From the NCBI RefSeq assembly GCF_023184515.1, contig NZ_JAAHBP010000012.1:226298-290297 (forward strand): a stretch of 64,000 nucleotides of DNA. Reading direction: 5' to 3'. How positions within the stretch are numbered: the stretch's first letter is position 1; each line of letters starts with the position of its first letter. The notes beneath the pieces were generated by a model, which had not been told where the DNA came from, made no database searches, and was given only the letters and a program-made list of their open reading frames with translations. This DNA is from Streptomyces sp. D2-8. Lineage in GTDB: Bacteria; Actinomycetota; Actinomycetes; Streptomycetales; Streptomycetaceae. A program made the position numbers and the translations under genes. Positions 17,513 through 26,967 of this stretch are shown here, piece by piece.

Positions 17513-18919
17513 TCACGCCGTGGGCGCCGACCTCGGCACCGCCACCGTCACCTTGAGCCCGTGCGGCTCGTGACGGTCGTACGCGATCGAACCGCCGCCC
17601 GCCGCGAGCAGCGCCCGCGAGATGGACAGTCCGAGGCCCGAGCCCTTGATGTTCTGATGCCGGCCGCTGCGCCAGAAGCGGTCGCCGACGCGGGCCAGCT
17701 CCTCGTCGGTGAGGCCCGGGCCATGGTCGGTGACGACGACGGTGGAGGTGTCGCCGTGGGAGGTGACGGTCACCTCGACGGTCTGGCCCCCGGGCGTGAA
17801 CTTCACCGCGTTGTCGATGACCGCGTCCAGCGCGCTGGACAGCGCGACCGGGTCGGCCCACGCGGTCGTCGGCGGGCAGTCCCCGACCAGGCGTACGTCC
17901 TTGGCCTCGGCGGTCGGGGCCCAGGCCGCCAGGCGTTCCGCGGCGAGCTCACCGATGTCGGTGATCTTCAGATCCGCATCGGTGTGCTCGGCCAGCGCCA
18001 GGTCGAGCAGGTCGTCCAGGACCTGCGCGAGGCGCTTGCCCTCGGCCTGGACCGAGGCGATCTCCTTGTTGCCCTCGGGCAGTTCGAAGGAGAGCAGCTC
18101 GATACGCAGCAGCAGCGCCGCGAGGGGGTTGCGCAGCTGGTGCGAGGCGTCGGCGACGAAGGCGCGCTGCTGCTCCAGCACATCCTCGACGTTGTCCGCC
18201 ATCTCGTTGAACGACCGGGCCAGCCGCTGGAGTTCCGGCGGACCGCCGGCGGCGGCCACCCGGGACTTGAGCCGCCCGGTGGCGATGTCGTGGGTGGTGG
18301 CGTCCAGGACCCGCACGGGCTTGAGCACCCAGCCGGTCAGCCGCAGGGCGGCACCGACGGCCAGCAGCATCGCGGCGGACTCACCCGCGCCGATGACCAG
18401 CCAGCCGCGCAGCGTGCGCGAGCGCATCTGCCCGGTGGGCGAGTCGGTGACAACGACCGCGACGACGTCCCCGTCCCGGATGACCGGCGAGGCGACCACG
18501 AGATTGCGGCGCTGCCAGGGCCACACCTGCTTCGGGTCGTGGCTGCGGCGACTGAGCTTCGCCTCGTCGAAGGCGTCGCGCACCTCGCCCTCCTCCGGCA
18601 GCGACCACGCGGCCGGTGCGTGGGCCATGGCACTGCCGGTGCGGTAGAAGACACCGGACCGGATGCCGTAGACCTCGTAGTAGCTGCGGAGCTCGCTTCT
18701 GAGGGTGGCCAGACGCTCGGTCTCGAACGCGCCGGTGGTGCCGTCGGGCGAGTCGGTGACGAACTGGGCGAGGGCGGCGAAGCGCGCCGTGTCGTCGATC
18801 CGGTCGACGACGACCTTCTGCTGCTGTGCGCCGGCGAGACTCACGGCCAGCGGGATGCCGAGCGCGAGCAGAACGGCCGCCATCAGGATGATGAGCAGGG
18901 GGAGCAGACGTGTGCGCAC
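17513..18919 (-). CDS. Sensor histidine kinase
   Basis: A 468-residue membrane kinase. Membrane segment 1 covers about residues 5-28. An extracytoplasmic sensor of about 140 residues follows, then membrane segment 2 (WLVIGAGESAAMLLAVGAALRL), HAMP (about 200-250), the HisKA box DASHQLRNPL (His about 258) and a HATPase with DNAVKFTPG, DHGPGL and GSGLGLSIS (about 426). The regulator gene lies 9 nt upstream on the same strand. The signal is unknown; a TAXI-type binding protein converges on it 28 nt away. Confidence 0.92.
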   Translation of the reverse strand: MRTRLLPLLIILMAAVLLALGIPLAVSLAGAQQQKVVVDRIDDTARFAALAQFVTDSPDGTTGAFETERLATLRSELRSYYEVYGIRSGVFYRTGSAMAHAPAAWSLPEEGEVRDAFDEAKLSRRSHDPKQVWPWQRRNLVVASPVIRDGDVVAVVVTDSPTGQMRSRTLRGWLVIGAGESAAMLLAVGAALRLTGWVLKPVRVLDATTHDIATGRLKSRVAAAGGPPELQRLARSFNEMADNVEDVLEQQRAFVADASHQLRNPLAALLLRIELLSFELPEGNKEIASVQAEGKRLAQVLDDLLDLALAEHTDADLKITDIGELAAERLAAWAPTAEAKDVRLVGDCPPTTAWADPVALSSALDAVIDNAVKFTPGGQTVEVTVTSHGDTSTVVVTDHGPGLTDEELARVGDRFWRSGRHQNIKGSGLGLSISRALLAAGGGSIAYDRHEPHGLKVTVAVPRSAPTA

Positions 18920-18928
18920 CCGGCCCCG

Positions 18929-19615
18929 CTACCCGGCAGGCGCGACGAGCCGGTAACCGACTCCGCGTACGGTCTCGATGAGGGCCGGCATGCGCAGCTT
19001 GGCGCGCAGGGACGCCACGTGCACCTCCAGGGTGCGCCCGGTCCCCTCCCAGCTGGTGCGCCACACCTCGCTGATTATCTGCTCCCGGCGGAAGACCACT
19101 CCGGGCCGCTGCGCGAGCAGGGCCAGCAGGTCGAACTCCTTGCGGGTCAGCTGGATCACCGCCCCGTCCACCGTGACACTCCGCGTGGGCAGCTCGATGT
19201 GCACCGGGCCGAGGCGCAGCTCGGTCTCGATGCCGCTGGAGGTGTCCTCGTGGGAGGTGCGCCGGCTCACGGCGTGGATACGGGCGAGCAGCTCCCCGGT
19301 GTCGTAGGGCTTCACCACGTAGTCGTCGGCGCCCAGGTTGAGGCCGTGGATGCGGGAGCGCACGTCGGAGCGGGCCGTGACCATGATGACCGGGGTGGCT
19401 GTGCGCTTGCGGATCTTGCCGCAGACTTCGTATCCGTCCTGGTCGGGCAGGCCGAGGTCGAGGAGGACGACGCCGAAGCAGTCGCCCTCGGGAACGAGTG
19501 CCTGGAGGGCTTCCTCACCGCTGCGCGCGTGCGTGACGTCGAACCCGTGCCGTGCCAGAACCGCCGACAGGGCGGCGGCGACGTGGTTGTCGTCCTCGAC
19601 GAGCAGCAGTCTCAT
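18929..19615 (-). CDS. OmpR/PhoB-family response regulator
   Basis: A 228-residue regulator: receiver domain (LLLVEDD, phospho-Asp in LLDLGLPD at about 51, Lys in VVKPYD) and a winged-helix DNA-binding domain ending RGVGYRLVAP. ATG 19615 is preceded by AAGGGGG. The longer frame to 19687 is rejected because the receiver begins exactly at MRLLLVEDD. It is first in the operon with the kinase. A 20-bp palindrome at 19668-19687 may be its own operator. Confidence 0.92.
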   Translation of the reverse strand: MRLLLVEDDNHVAAALSAVLARHGFDVTHARSGEEALQALVPEGDCFGVVLLDLGLPDQDGYEVCGKIRKRTATPVIMVTARSDVRSRIHGLNLGADDYVVKPYDTGELLARIHAVSRRTSHEDTSSGIETELRLGPVHIELPTRSVTVDGAVIQLTRKEFDLLALLAQRPGVVFRREQIISEVWRTSWEGTGRTLEVHVASLRAKLRMPALIETVRGVGYRLVAPAG

Positions 19616-19667
19616 CCGGGCCCCCTTCGGTTCACTGGCCGTACGATCTAGATGTGTACAAAAATGC

Positions 19668-19687
19668 GTGCACGCGCGCGCGTGCAC
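19668..19687. repeat. Perfect 20-bp palindrome upstream of the response regulator
   Basis: A GTGCAC box, an eight-base alternating CG core and a second GTGCAC box form a perfectly self-complementary 20-mer, 53 nt upstream of ATG 19615. The rest of the 290-nt intergenic region between the regulator and gluA shows a 6-bp inverted repeat (19797-19802 with 19807-19812) and a direct repeat CTCAGAT (19821 and 19832). Confidence 0.55.
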
Positions 19688-19869
19688 CCTGTGCAGTCAC
19701 GCTGATGGATGAGGACGGCGTCAAGAGGGTTCCGGTTGCGGACGCCTTCCGTTACCCGGCTGGTATGAGCGCCGCTCCCACGTACTACGACACGTGTCCG
19801 ATTGCTATCGGATCGTGATGCTCAGATTCCCCTCAGATGTAATGACGCAGGTCGTAGAGGGTTACTACT

Positions 19870-19891
19870 GTCCTCCGAAACCGAGGAGGAC
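19870..19891. promoter_or_regulatory. Inverted repeat in the gluA leader
   Basis: GTCCTCC (19870-19876) and GGAGGAC (19885-19891) are complementary around an 8-nt loop, 14 nt before the gluA ATG. The right arm contains the GGAGG that could act as ribosome site. Folding could lower gluA translation. This is inference only. Confidence 0.35.
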
Positions 19892-19905
19892 GGAGCCTGA
19901 GAGCG

Positions 19906-20682
<777 letters not shown>

Positions 20683-20761
20683 CGGCGCGGGGCGCGCGCG
20701 ACCCGACTGCGCCCCCGCCCTTGACGGCCCACATCTCTTCACAAGTCAAAGGATGTTCACC

Positions 20762-21592
20762 ATGAAGCTCCGCAAGGTCACCGCCGCCTCGGCCACCGTG
20801 TTCGCTCTCGCCCTCACCGCCACCGCCTGCGGCGGCGACAACGGCGATTCCGGCTCCGGTGGTGACAAGACGATCACCGTCGGCATCAAGTACGACCAGC
20901 CCGGTCTCGGCCAGAAGACGCCGCAGGGCTACGCGGGCTTCGATGTCGACGTCGCCACGTACGTCGCGAAGAAGCTCGGCTACGACGCGGACCAGATCGA
21001 GTGGAAGGAAGCGAAGAGCGGCGACCGCGAGACCATGCTGCAGCGCGGTGACGTCGACTTCATCGCCGCGACCTACTCGATCACCCCGGAGCGCCAGGAG
21101 AAGGTCGACTTCGCCGGCCCGTACCTGCTGGCCCACCAGGACGTGCTGGTCCGCGCCGACGACGACTCCATCAAGTCGCCGGCCGACCTCAACGACAAGA
21201 AACTGTGCTCGGTGGCCGGCTCGACCTCGGCGCAGAACGTCAAGGACGAGCTGGCACCCAAGGCCGATCTGCAGACGTACCCGACGTACTCGGCCTGCAT
21301 GGGCGGTCTGCAGACCAAGAGGATCGACGCGCTGACCACGGATGACTCGATCCTCGCCGGTTACGCCGCCCAGGAGCAGTTCAAGGGCAAGTTCAAGCTC
21401 GGCGGCTTCAAGATGACCAACGAGAACTACGGCATCGGCGTCAAGAAGGGCAGTGACCTCAAGGACAAGATCAACAAGGCCCTCGAGGAAATGGTCGCCG
21501 ACAAGTCCTGGCAGAAGGCCGTGGACGAGAACCTCGGCCCGGCCAACTACAAGAACGAGCCCGCGCCGAAGATCGGCGACATCAAGAGCTGA
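20762..21592 (+). CDS. gluB: Glutamate-binding lipoprotein
   Basis: A 276-residue extracellular solute-binding protein. The signal sequence ends in lipobox LTATAC-GG (Cys about 22), so it is lipid-anchored. The SBP-3 fold shows GFDVDVATYVAKKLG, RGDVDFIAATYSITPERQ and FAGPYLLAHQDVLV. ATG 20762 has AAAGGA about 7 nt upstream; ATG 20753 is also in frame but overlaps that site. The substrate is inferred from similarity to Corynebacterium and Streptomyces GluB. Confidence 0.92.
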   Translation: MKLRKVTAASATVFALALTATACGGDNGDSGSGGDKTITVGIKYDQPGLGQKTPQGYAGFDVDVATYVAKKLGYDADQIEWKEAKSGDRETMLQRGDVDFIAATYSITPERQEKVDFAGPYLLAHQDVLVRADDDSIKSPADLNDKKLCSVAGSTSAQNVKDELAPKADLQTYPTYSACMGGLQTKRIDALTTDDSILAGYAAQEQFKGKFKLGGFKMTNENYGIGVKKGSDLKDKINKALEEMVADKSWQKAVDENLGPANYKNEPAPKIGDIKS

Positions 21593-21679
21593 CGCAACGG
21601 CTGAGGCAACGCCTGACGGGTGCGCCGTCCTCCGGGGCGGCGCACCGGGGCATCCCTATACGCGGAAGCGCGGGAGATC

Positions 21680-22345
21680 GTGTTCGACTTTCTGAGTGAC
21701 TACGACATCCTGGGAGCCTTCTGGACGACGGTGCAGCTCGCCCTGCTGTCGGCCGTCGGCTCCCTGATCTGGGGCACCCTGCTGGCCGCCATGCGCGTCG
21801 GACCGGTGCCGCTGATGCGCGGCTTCGGGACCGCTTACGTGAACCTCGTGCGGAACATCCCGCTGACCGTGATCATCCTGTTCACCTCGCTGGGCCTCTA
21901 CCAGGCCCTGAACATCACCCTCGGCGCCGACAGGTCGGACACGGCGAACTTCCGGCTCGCCGTACTCGGTCTGATCGCCTACACCTCCGCCTTCGTGTGT
22001 GAGGCGCTGCGTTCCGGCATCAACACGGTGCCGGTCGGTCAGGCGGAGGCGGCGCGCGCCATCGGCCTGACCTTCTCGCAGGTGCTGCGGCTGGTCGTGC
22101 TGCCGCAGGCGTTCCGCTCGGCGGTGGGTCCGCTGACGAACGTCCTGATCGCGCTGACGAAGAACACCACGGTAGCCGCGGCGATCGGTGTGGCGGAAGC
22201 GGCGTTGCTGATGAAGGAGATGATCGAGAACGAGGCGCAGCTGCTGCTGATCTCCGCGATCTTCGCCTTCGGTTTCGTGTGCCTGACGCTGCCGACCGGT
22301 CTGATCCTCGGCTGGGTGGGCAAGAAGGTGGCGGTGAAGCGATGA
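21680..22345 (+). CDS. gluC: Glutamate ABC transporter permease
   Basis: A 221-residue permease with about five membrane segments and the HisM-type EAA loop (EALRSGINTVPVGQAEAARAIGL). GTG 21680 starts VFDFLSDYDILG, the usual N-terminus, with GGGAG just upstream. The longer frame from 21620 adds a non-conserved stretch. Its stop overlaps the gluD start (ATGA). Confidence 0.9.
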   Translation: MFDFLSDYDILGAFWTTVQLALLSAVGSLIWGTLLAAMRVGPVPLMRGFGTAYVNLVRNIPLTVIILFTSLGLYQALNITLGADRSDTANFRLAVLGLIAYTSAFVCEALRSGINTVPVGQAEAARAIGLTFSQVLRLVVLPQAFRSAVGPLTNVLIALTKNTTVAAAIGVAEAALLMKEMIENEAQLLLISAIFAFGFVCLTLPTGLILGWVGKKVAVKR

Positions 22346-23244
22346 GTTCCCTTCTCTACGACGCGCAGGGGCCCCGCGCCAAGCGGCGCAACGTCCTGTT
22401 CACGGCGATCTTCCTGGCCGCTCTGGCGGCCGTGCTGTGGTGGGTGTACATCACCCTCAAGGACAACGGCCAGCTCGAATGGGTCCTGTGGGAGCCCTTC
22501 TTCACCAGCTCCGAGCCCTGGTCGACGTACATCTGGCCGGGCCTGCAGAACACGCTCAAGGCCGCGGTGCTCGCCGTGATCATCGCGCTTCCGCTCGGTG
22601 CGGTGTTGGGCATCGCCCGGCTGTCGGAGCACGCCTGGATCCGGGTGCCGGCCGGAGCCGTGGTCGAGTTCTTCCGCGCCATCCCCGTGCTGATCCTCAT
22701 GATCTTCGGGCTCGCCCTGTTCGCCGAGTACACGAACGTCTCGTCCGACGACCGTCCGCTGTACGCGGTCGTCACGGGTCTGGTGCTGTACAACGCCTCA
22801 GTCCTCGCGGAGATCGTCCGAGCAGGCATCCTCTCTCTACCCAAGGGCCAGTCCGAGGCGGCCATGGCGATCGGCCTGCGCAAGAACCAGGAGATGAGGC
22901 TCGTCCTGCTGCCGCAGGCGGTGACCGCGATGCTGCCGGCCATTGTCAGCCAGCTGGTCGTCATCGTGAAGGACACCGCTCTCGGCGGCGCGATCCTCAC
23001 CTTCCCCGAGTTGCTCGCCTCGGCGAGCACGATGAGCGGCTACTACGGTGCGAACACGATCGCCAGCTTCACGGTCGTGGCCGTCATCTTCATCGCGCTC
23101 AACTTCGCCCTGACCTCCTTCGCGAGCTGGCTGGAGCGCCGGCTGCGGCAGGCCAAGAAGTCGACGGGTGCGGTCGTCGGCGCGGACGCAGCCGAGGAAC
23201 TGGCCGTGCCCGGCGAGCACGAGGACGTGAAGAAGGGGCACTGA
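22342..23244 (+). CDS. gluD: Glutamate ABC transporter permease
   Basis: A 300-residue second permease, starting inside the gluC stop codon. It has a basic N-terminus, about five membrane segments, and the EAA loop EIVRAGILSLPKGQSEAAMA followed by GLRKNQ. A hydrophilic charged tail of about 30 residues follows. It forms a heterodimeric channel with GluC. The operon ends in a strong hairpin. Confidence 0.92.
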   Translation: MSSLLYDAQGPRAKRRNVLFTAIFLAALAAVLWWVYITLKDNGQLEWVLWEPFFTSSEPWSTYIWPGLQNTLKAAVLAVIIALPLGAVLGIARLSEHAWIRVPAGAVVEFFRAIPVLILMIFGLALFAEYTNVSSDDRPLYAVVTGLVLYNASVLAEIVRAGILSLPKGQSEAAMAIGLRKNQEMRLVLLPQAVTAMLPAIVSQLVVIVKDTALGGAILTFPELLASASTMSGYYGANTIASFTVVAVIFIALNFALTSFASWLERRLRQAKKSTGAVVGADAAEELAVPGEHEDVKKGH

Positions 23245-23270
23245 TCCCGTCCCCCAGCATCACTGGATGA

Positions 23271-23303
23271 GAGGCCCGGCAGACCGTCCGACTGCCGGGC
23301 CTC
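23271..23303. terminator. gluABCD terminator
   Basis: A perfect 12-bp stem: GAGGCCCGGCAG (23271-23282) with CTGCCGGGCCTC (23292-23303), loop 9 nt, 26 nt after gluD. It may also serve the convergent peptide operon that ends at 23375. Confidence 0.8.
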
Positions 23304-23374
23304 ATCCGGTTGTTCGCAGCCTTACTTGTTCACTGCTCGCACGAGCGAAGTCGATCAGGTTGCCTCGACAGCCG

Positions 23375-23839
23375 TCACGCAGCCGTCGACCGCGCGAGCC
23401 TGCGAACCACCACTCCCAGCACCTGGTGTGTGGGGCACGGCCCGTGTTGCTTCGAATCAACACTGCGGGGATTGTCGCCGATCACCAGAATATGGCCGGC
23501 CGGGACCACTCCGTCCTTCTTCATCTGTTCAGGAAAGCTCTCACCGCTCAGTGCGACGGCCCGCTTGATGTACCACCGGTTGGCATCCACATCGCGATCC
23601 TCGAGTGGCTTACTACCCCACCCCGTTTCGATGTCCGGACGCACCACCACGACTACACGCCCCTTTCGCAGGCCCCGGGACCCGCGCCGGATCAGAACCC
23701 GGTCTCCGGTCTCGAACGCGGGACTCATACTGAGCCCGTTCACCGTGACGGCGACGAAACTCCGCTGTATCCAGCAGACACCGATCGCAGCCATCAGGAC
23801 GGTCAATACGGCGACTGCCAACCAGAACAACCTGATCAC
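23375..23839 (-). CDS. S26-family signal peptidase, last gene of the cysteine-rich peptide operon
   Basis: A 154-residue protein: one N-terminal membrane segment (LFWLAVAVLTVLMAAIGVCW), then the S26 catalytic core outside the membrane. The serine is in GLSMSPAF, the lysine in the YIKRAVALSGE region, and the GDN motif is in LVIGDNPRSVDS. It is smaller than the housekeeping LepB proteins and is encoded at the end of a peptide export operon, so it is likely dedicated to cleaving the exported peptide. GTG 23839 follows AAGGGACG, 7 nt after the transporter stop. Confidence 0.87.
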   Translation of the reverse strand: MIRLFWLAVAVLTVLMAAIGVCWIQRSFVAVTVNGLSMSPAFETGDRVLIRRGSRGLRKGRVVVVVRPDIETGWGSKPLEDRDVDANRWYIKRAVALSGESFPEQMKKDGVVPAGHILVIGDNPRSVDSKQHGPCPTHQVLGVVVRRLARSTAA

Positions 23840-23846
23840 CGTCCCT

Positions 23847-25733
23847 TCATGACGCGGTGGAGTCCATATAGTCCAGGGCCTGGAGGGAAAAGAGGCGCGC
23901 GTACTCCCCGCGATAGTCCATCAACTCGTGATGAGTGCCCTCTTCGACGACACTCCCATTCTGGATGACGACGATTTTGTCCGCGTGCCGTACAGTGCCC
24001 AGCCGGTGCGAGATGAGAACACTGGTGGAGTTGGCCCGGTAACGCCTCAGTTGTTCGTGGACCTCCCGCTCGGCAGCCGCGTCCAGACCCGAACTGGGCT
24101 CGTCGAGAATGAGCAGATCCCGCCTGCTGCGGAGCAACGCCCGGGCTAGCGCGATGCGCTGCCACTGACCGCCCGAGAGGGTGACGCCGTGCTCCTGCTC
24201 GCCCGACTCGTCCTCCTGGTAGAAGATCCTCGACAACATCGTGTCGTAGCCGCGGGGAAGCTTGGCCACATGGGGGTGAACCCCGGCTTCCTCGGCGGCC
24301 GCACGGATCTCCTCCTCATTGCCGAGGAACTTCAGGTCACCCATGGAGATGTTCTCTGCGACGGACAGGTCGTAACAGGTGAAGTCCTGGAAAACGGCAC
24401 TGATGCGCTCCCGCAGATCGGCTGCCTCGACGTCACGGATGTCCACACCGTCCCACGTGATGCGGCCCTTCGTCGGGTCATACATCCGGCAGAGCAACTT
24501 CACCAGCGTGCTCTTGCCGGCTCCGTTCAGACCCACGAGTGCGAGCGCGCGGCCGAAGGGAATGGTCAGCGTGATTCCACGCAACACCCACGGGCCGTCT
24601 TCGCGATAACGGAACCAGACGTCCTCGAGTCGGATGCCGTGGCGCAATGCTGGGAGTTGTCTCGGCTCAGCGGGCTTAGGCAGATCGGGTTCACCGCTGC
24701 TGACATCCAGGTAGTGCCCGAATATCAGAAGCGAGTGGTAAGCGGCGGTGGCATCAGCGATGGCGCCGCCCAGCGCGCTCTGCACACCCGCGACGGCTGC
24801 GAGAAACGCGGACACATCGCCGATGCTGAACTCACCTCCGAGTGCAGCCATGACGATCCAGACAAGACCGCAGGCCGCGACCAGAGCGCTGAGAACGGAC
24901 AGGGGAACATGCCGTGTGACCGTCTTCCGGTCAAGTTGCTCCTCGGCCCGGTTGATCTCAACTGTCTCGTCGCGCATCCGCTCCAGCAGGAACCGGCCGG
25001 TCCCGAAGAGCCGGGTCTCCTTGACCGCGTCAAGATCGAAAAGAAGGCGCTGGTAAAAGAGCTGCCGCCTGCTCCTTGGGCTCATTTCCCACATCATGTC
25101 GGAACGCTGCCGGCTGATCGACATCTGAAGGAAAAGCGCCGGGAGAACCGCGAGTACCGTAACGAGCGCCATCAACGGACTGATGGCTATAAGGACGCCG
25201 AGAAAACTGAAGACGGTCAGACCTGCCTGGAGCAGCCCGAAACAGGAGGCGACAACTTGTTCGGGAGCTGTGACGGCGGCCTGCTGCGCCATCCGGAGTC
25301 GGTCGAGGAACTCCGGCTGCTCGAACCGGGCCAGCCCTTCCAGCCGGCTGACGGCGGAGTACAGCCGGTACTGGACCAGCAGGCTCACACCACGCTGGAG
25401 TCGTGACTTCAGGTACTCCGCGATCGGCGGCAACGCGGCCAGGACAGCAGTCAGCACACCAATGCAGACGACCGCCTGCAGCGGCGTGATCACGGGCGCC
25501 GGAATGCTCCCCGAGCCGCCCCCACCGCTCGTATTCGCGCGCTGGACACCGTCGATGAGCCACTTGGTCAGCAGGGCCAGAGCGGCGGGCAGCATGCCCT
25601 GCGCCACGATGGCCACTAGGTACAGCAATGTGGTAACCCGACCCGCCCGCCAGGCCAGATTGAGGGCGTGCAGAGCGCGGCCGGCCAGCACGCCGACACC
25701 ACTCACGAATTGCAGGGCCGAACGGGTCGACAC
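23847..25733 (-). CDS. ABC exporter (fused membrane and ATPase domains)
   Basis: A 628-residue half-transporter: a six-segment membrane domain (about 20-330), then an ATPase with Walker A GLNGAGKST (about 402), signature LSGGQWQRIALARAL (about 517), Walker B LLILDEPSSGLDA and switch His in VLISHRLG. There is no N-terminal C39 peptidase domain, so leader removal must be done by another enzyme. The S26 peptidase 7 nt downstream is the obvious candidate. I use GTG 25733, which follows the thioredoxin-like stop by 1 nt with AAAGG upstream. Base composition looks more AT-rich than the flanking core genes. Confidence 0.88.
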   Translation of the reverse strand: MSTRSALQFVSGVGVLAGRALHALNLAWRAGRVTTLLYLVAIVAQGMLPAALALLTKWLIDGVQRANTSGGGGSGSIPAPVITPLQAVVCIGVLTAVLAALPPIAEYLKSRLQRGVSLLVQYRLYSAVSRLEGLARFEQPEFLDRLRMAQQAAVTAPEQVVASCFGLLQAGLTVFSFLGVLIAISPLMALVTVLAVLPALFLQMSISRQRSDMMWEMSPRSRRQLFYQRLLFDLDAVKETRLFGTGRFLLERMRDETVEINRAEEQLDRKTVTRHVPLSVLSALVAACGLVWIVMAALGGEFSIGDVSAFLAAVAGVQSALGGAIADATAAYHSLLIFGHYLDVSSGEPDLPKPAEPRQLPALRHGIRLEDVWFRYREDGPWVLRGITLTIPFGRALALVGLNGAGKSTLVKLLCRMYDPTKGRITWDGVDIRDVEAADLRERISAVFQDFTCYDLSVAENISMGDLKFLGNEEEIRAAAEEAGVHPHVAKLPRGYDTMLSRIFYQEDESGEQEHGVTLSGGQWQRIALARALLRSRRDLLILDEPSSGLDAAAEREVHEQLRRYRANSTSVLISHRLGTVRHADKIVVIQNGSVVEEGTHHELMDYRGEYARLFSLQALDYMDSTAS

Positions 25734-25734
25734 G

Positions 25735-26268
25735 TCAGGCCTTTGCGGTGAGGGTGCTCTGCGTCCCAGCGCGGGCCACCCGGCCGTCGTCACCGACGAT
25801 CACGAAGGCGGGGAATCCCGCAATCGAGAAGGCGGAGGCAACCGGCCCGACCGATTCCTCCACAATGACCGTCGCTGACCCGTTCAGTTTCTCGACGTAC
25901 TCACCGGCGGAGTTCTCGCTGCCCCCCACGACCGCGATGACCTGATCGGCCTTGAGACCGTGCACGTCCGCATGGTCGATCAGCTTGGGAATGGTCGTCT
26001 TGCACACTGAGCAGCCGGTGTCGAAGAAGGCGAAGACGGATTCCGAGCCGATGAGATCCCCGGTGGTCACCACAGCCCCGGACGTCGACTCGGCACGGAA
26101 TTCTGGGATTCGACTGCCGATCGGGAGCTCAGGAATATCGGACCCGTTATTGTTCGTGGTGGAAAAAGAATTCAGCTGCTTGAGTCGGCGCATCACCGCC
26201 ATGATCAGAAGCAGGTTCAGTACGGTCATCGCGCCGATCAGGGCGACAACCGCGACCAAGAACCCCAT
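25735..26268 (-). CDS. Membrane-anchored thioredoxin-like (TlpA/MauD-type) protein
   Basis: A 177-residue protein: one N-terminal membrane segment (GFLVAVVALIGAMTVLNLLLIMAV), an Asn/Thr-rich linker, then a thioredoxin-like fold (IPEFRAESTSG) with the redox motif GCSVCK (CxxC) and the downstream cis-Pro region AGFPAF. This layout matches MauD/TlpA proteins acting on the outer face of the membrane. With the adjacent MauE-like protein it forms a plausible oxidation/isomerisation pair for the six-cysteine peptide encoded upstream. ATG 26268. Its stop is 1 nt from the exporter start. Confidence 0.85.
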   Translation of the reverse strand: MGFLVAVVALIGAMTVLNLLLIMAVMRRLKQLNSFSTTNNNGSDIPELPIGSRIPEFRAESTSGAVVTTGDLIGSESVFAFFDTGCSVCKTTIPKLIDHADVHGLKADQVIAVVGGSENSAGEYVEKLNGSATVIVEESVGPVASAFSIAGFPAFVIVGDDGRVARAGTQSTLTAKA

Positions 26269-26312
26269 ATCAGGAACACCCCGTTTTCGTTTTTGCTCAG
26301 AGCATCGGACTT

Positions 26313-26846
26313 CTACCAGTTGCCGTTGAGCAGATCTGTTATCTCGTCGTAGAAGAAGGCGAGGAGCGTCACGAGAACCGCCGCTGTGACGGAAACACAC
26401 ACACCGCCGACATCCAACGCCCTCCCGGAGTTGTCCGGCGAGAAGAGTATGGCTGTGACACCAATGGCCAGCAGGGCGGAATTCCGCCAAACATGGCGCC
26501 AGCCCAAGGTCGCGCCGGCCCGGCCGAAGCATGCACAGTCAAGCCTGATGACGGCACGCGCGGAGAGAATCGCGAGCAGGGTGAAGCCCGCGAGCAGGCC
26601 GATGGCGAGCATCAGGGAGAAGACACGCGTGACGCCCTGGAACAGGAGGGCGACCCCCGTCGCCACTTCGACGGCGACAAGCGCCCACGCCGCTTGCGGG
26701 GCCCAACTCTTCTTCGCTGACCACACACGGCCGAACAGCCGTGTCCACATCAGGACGACATCATCGATCGTGCGTGCCTTTGCCAGCCCTGAAGCAAGAA
26801 ATACCCCTACGAGAGAAAGCCGCAGCCCGAGTTCTACATAGGTCAT
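26313..26846 (-). CDS. MauE/DoxX-like redox membrane protein
   Basis: A 177-residue protein with four hydrophobic segments (LGLRLSLVGVFLASGLAK, AAWALVAVEVATGVALLF, VFSLMLAIGLLAGFTLLAIL and GVCVSVTAAVLVTLLAFFY) and the signature RLDCACFGRAG between segments. MauE is needed with MauD to form the disulfides of methylamine dehydrogenase. Here no mau structural genes exist, and the protein lies between the Cys-rich peptide and a MauD/TlpA-like gene. I infer it re-oxidises that thioredoxin-like partner, as DsbB does for DsbA. ATG 26846. Confidence 0.82.
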   Translation of the reverse strand: MTYVELGLRLSLVGVFLASGLAKARTIDDVVLMWTRLFGRVWSAKKSWAPQAAWALVAVEVATGVALLFQGVTRVFSLMLAIGLLAGFTLLAILSARAVIRLDCACFGRAGATLGWRHVWRNSALLAIGVTAILFSPDNSGRALDVGGVCVSVTAAVLVTLLAFFYDEITDLLNGNW

Positions 26847-26967
26847 TGACGTGAGCTCGATTTCAACGTATCCCAGGACGGCCTCATGACCGGTGCGGCC
26901 GGCCGACGGGATATACCCGAGGGCCGACCGAACCGGATGGATCAGGTGCTGCTAAGGGTGGGGCTGA

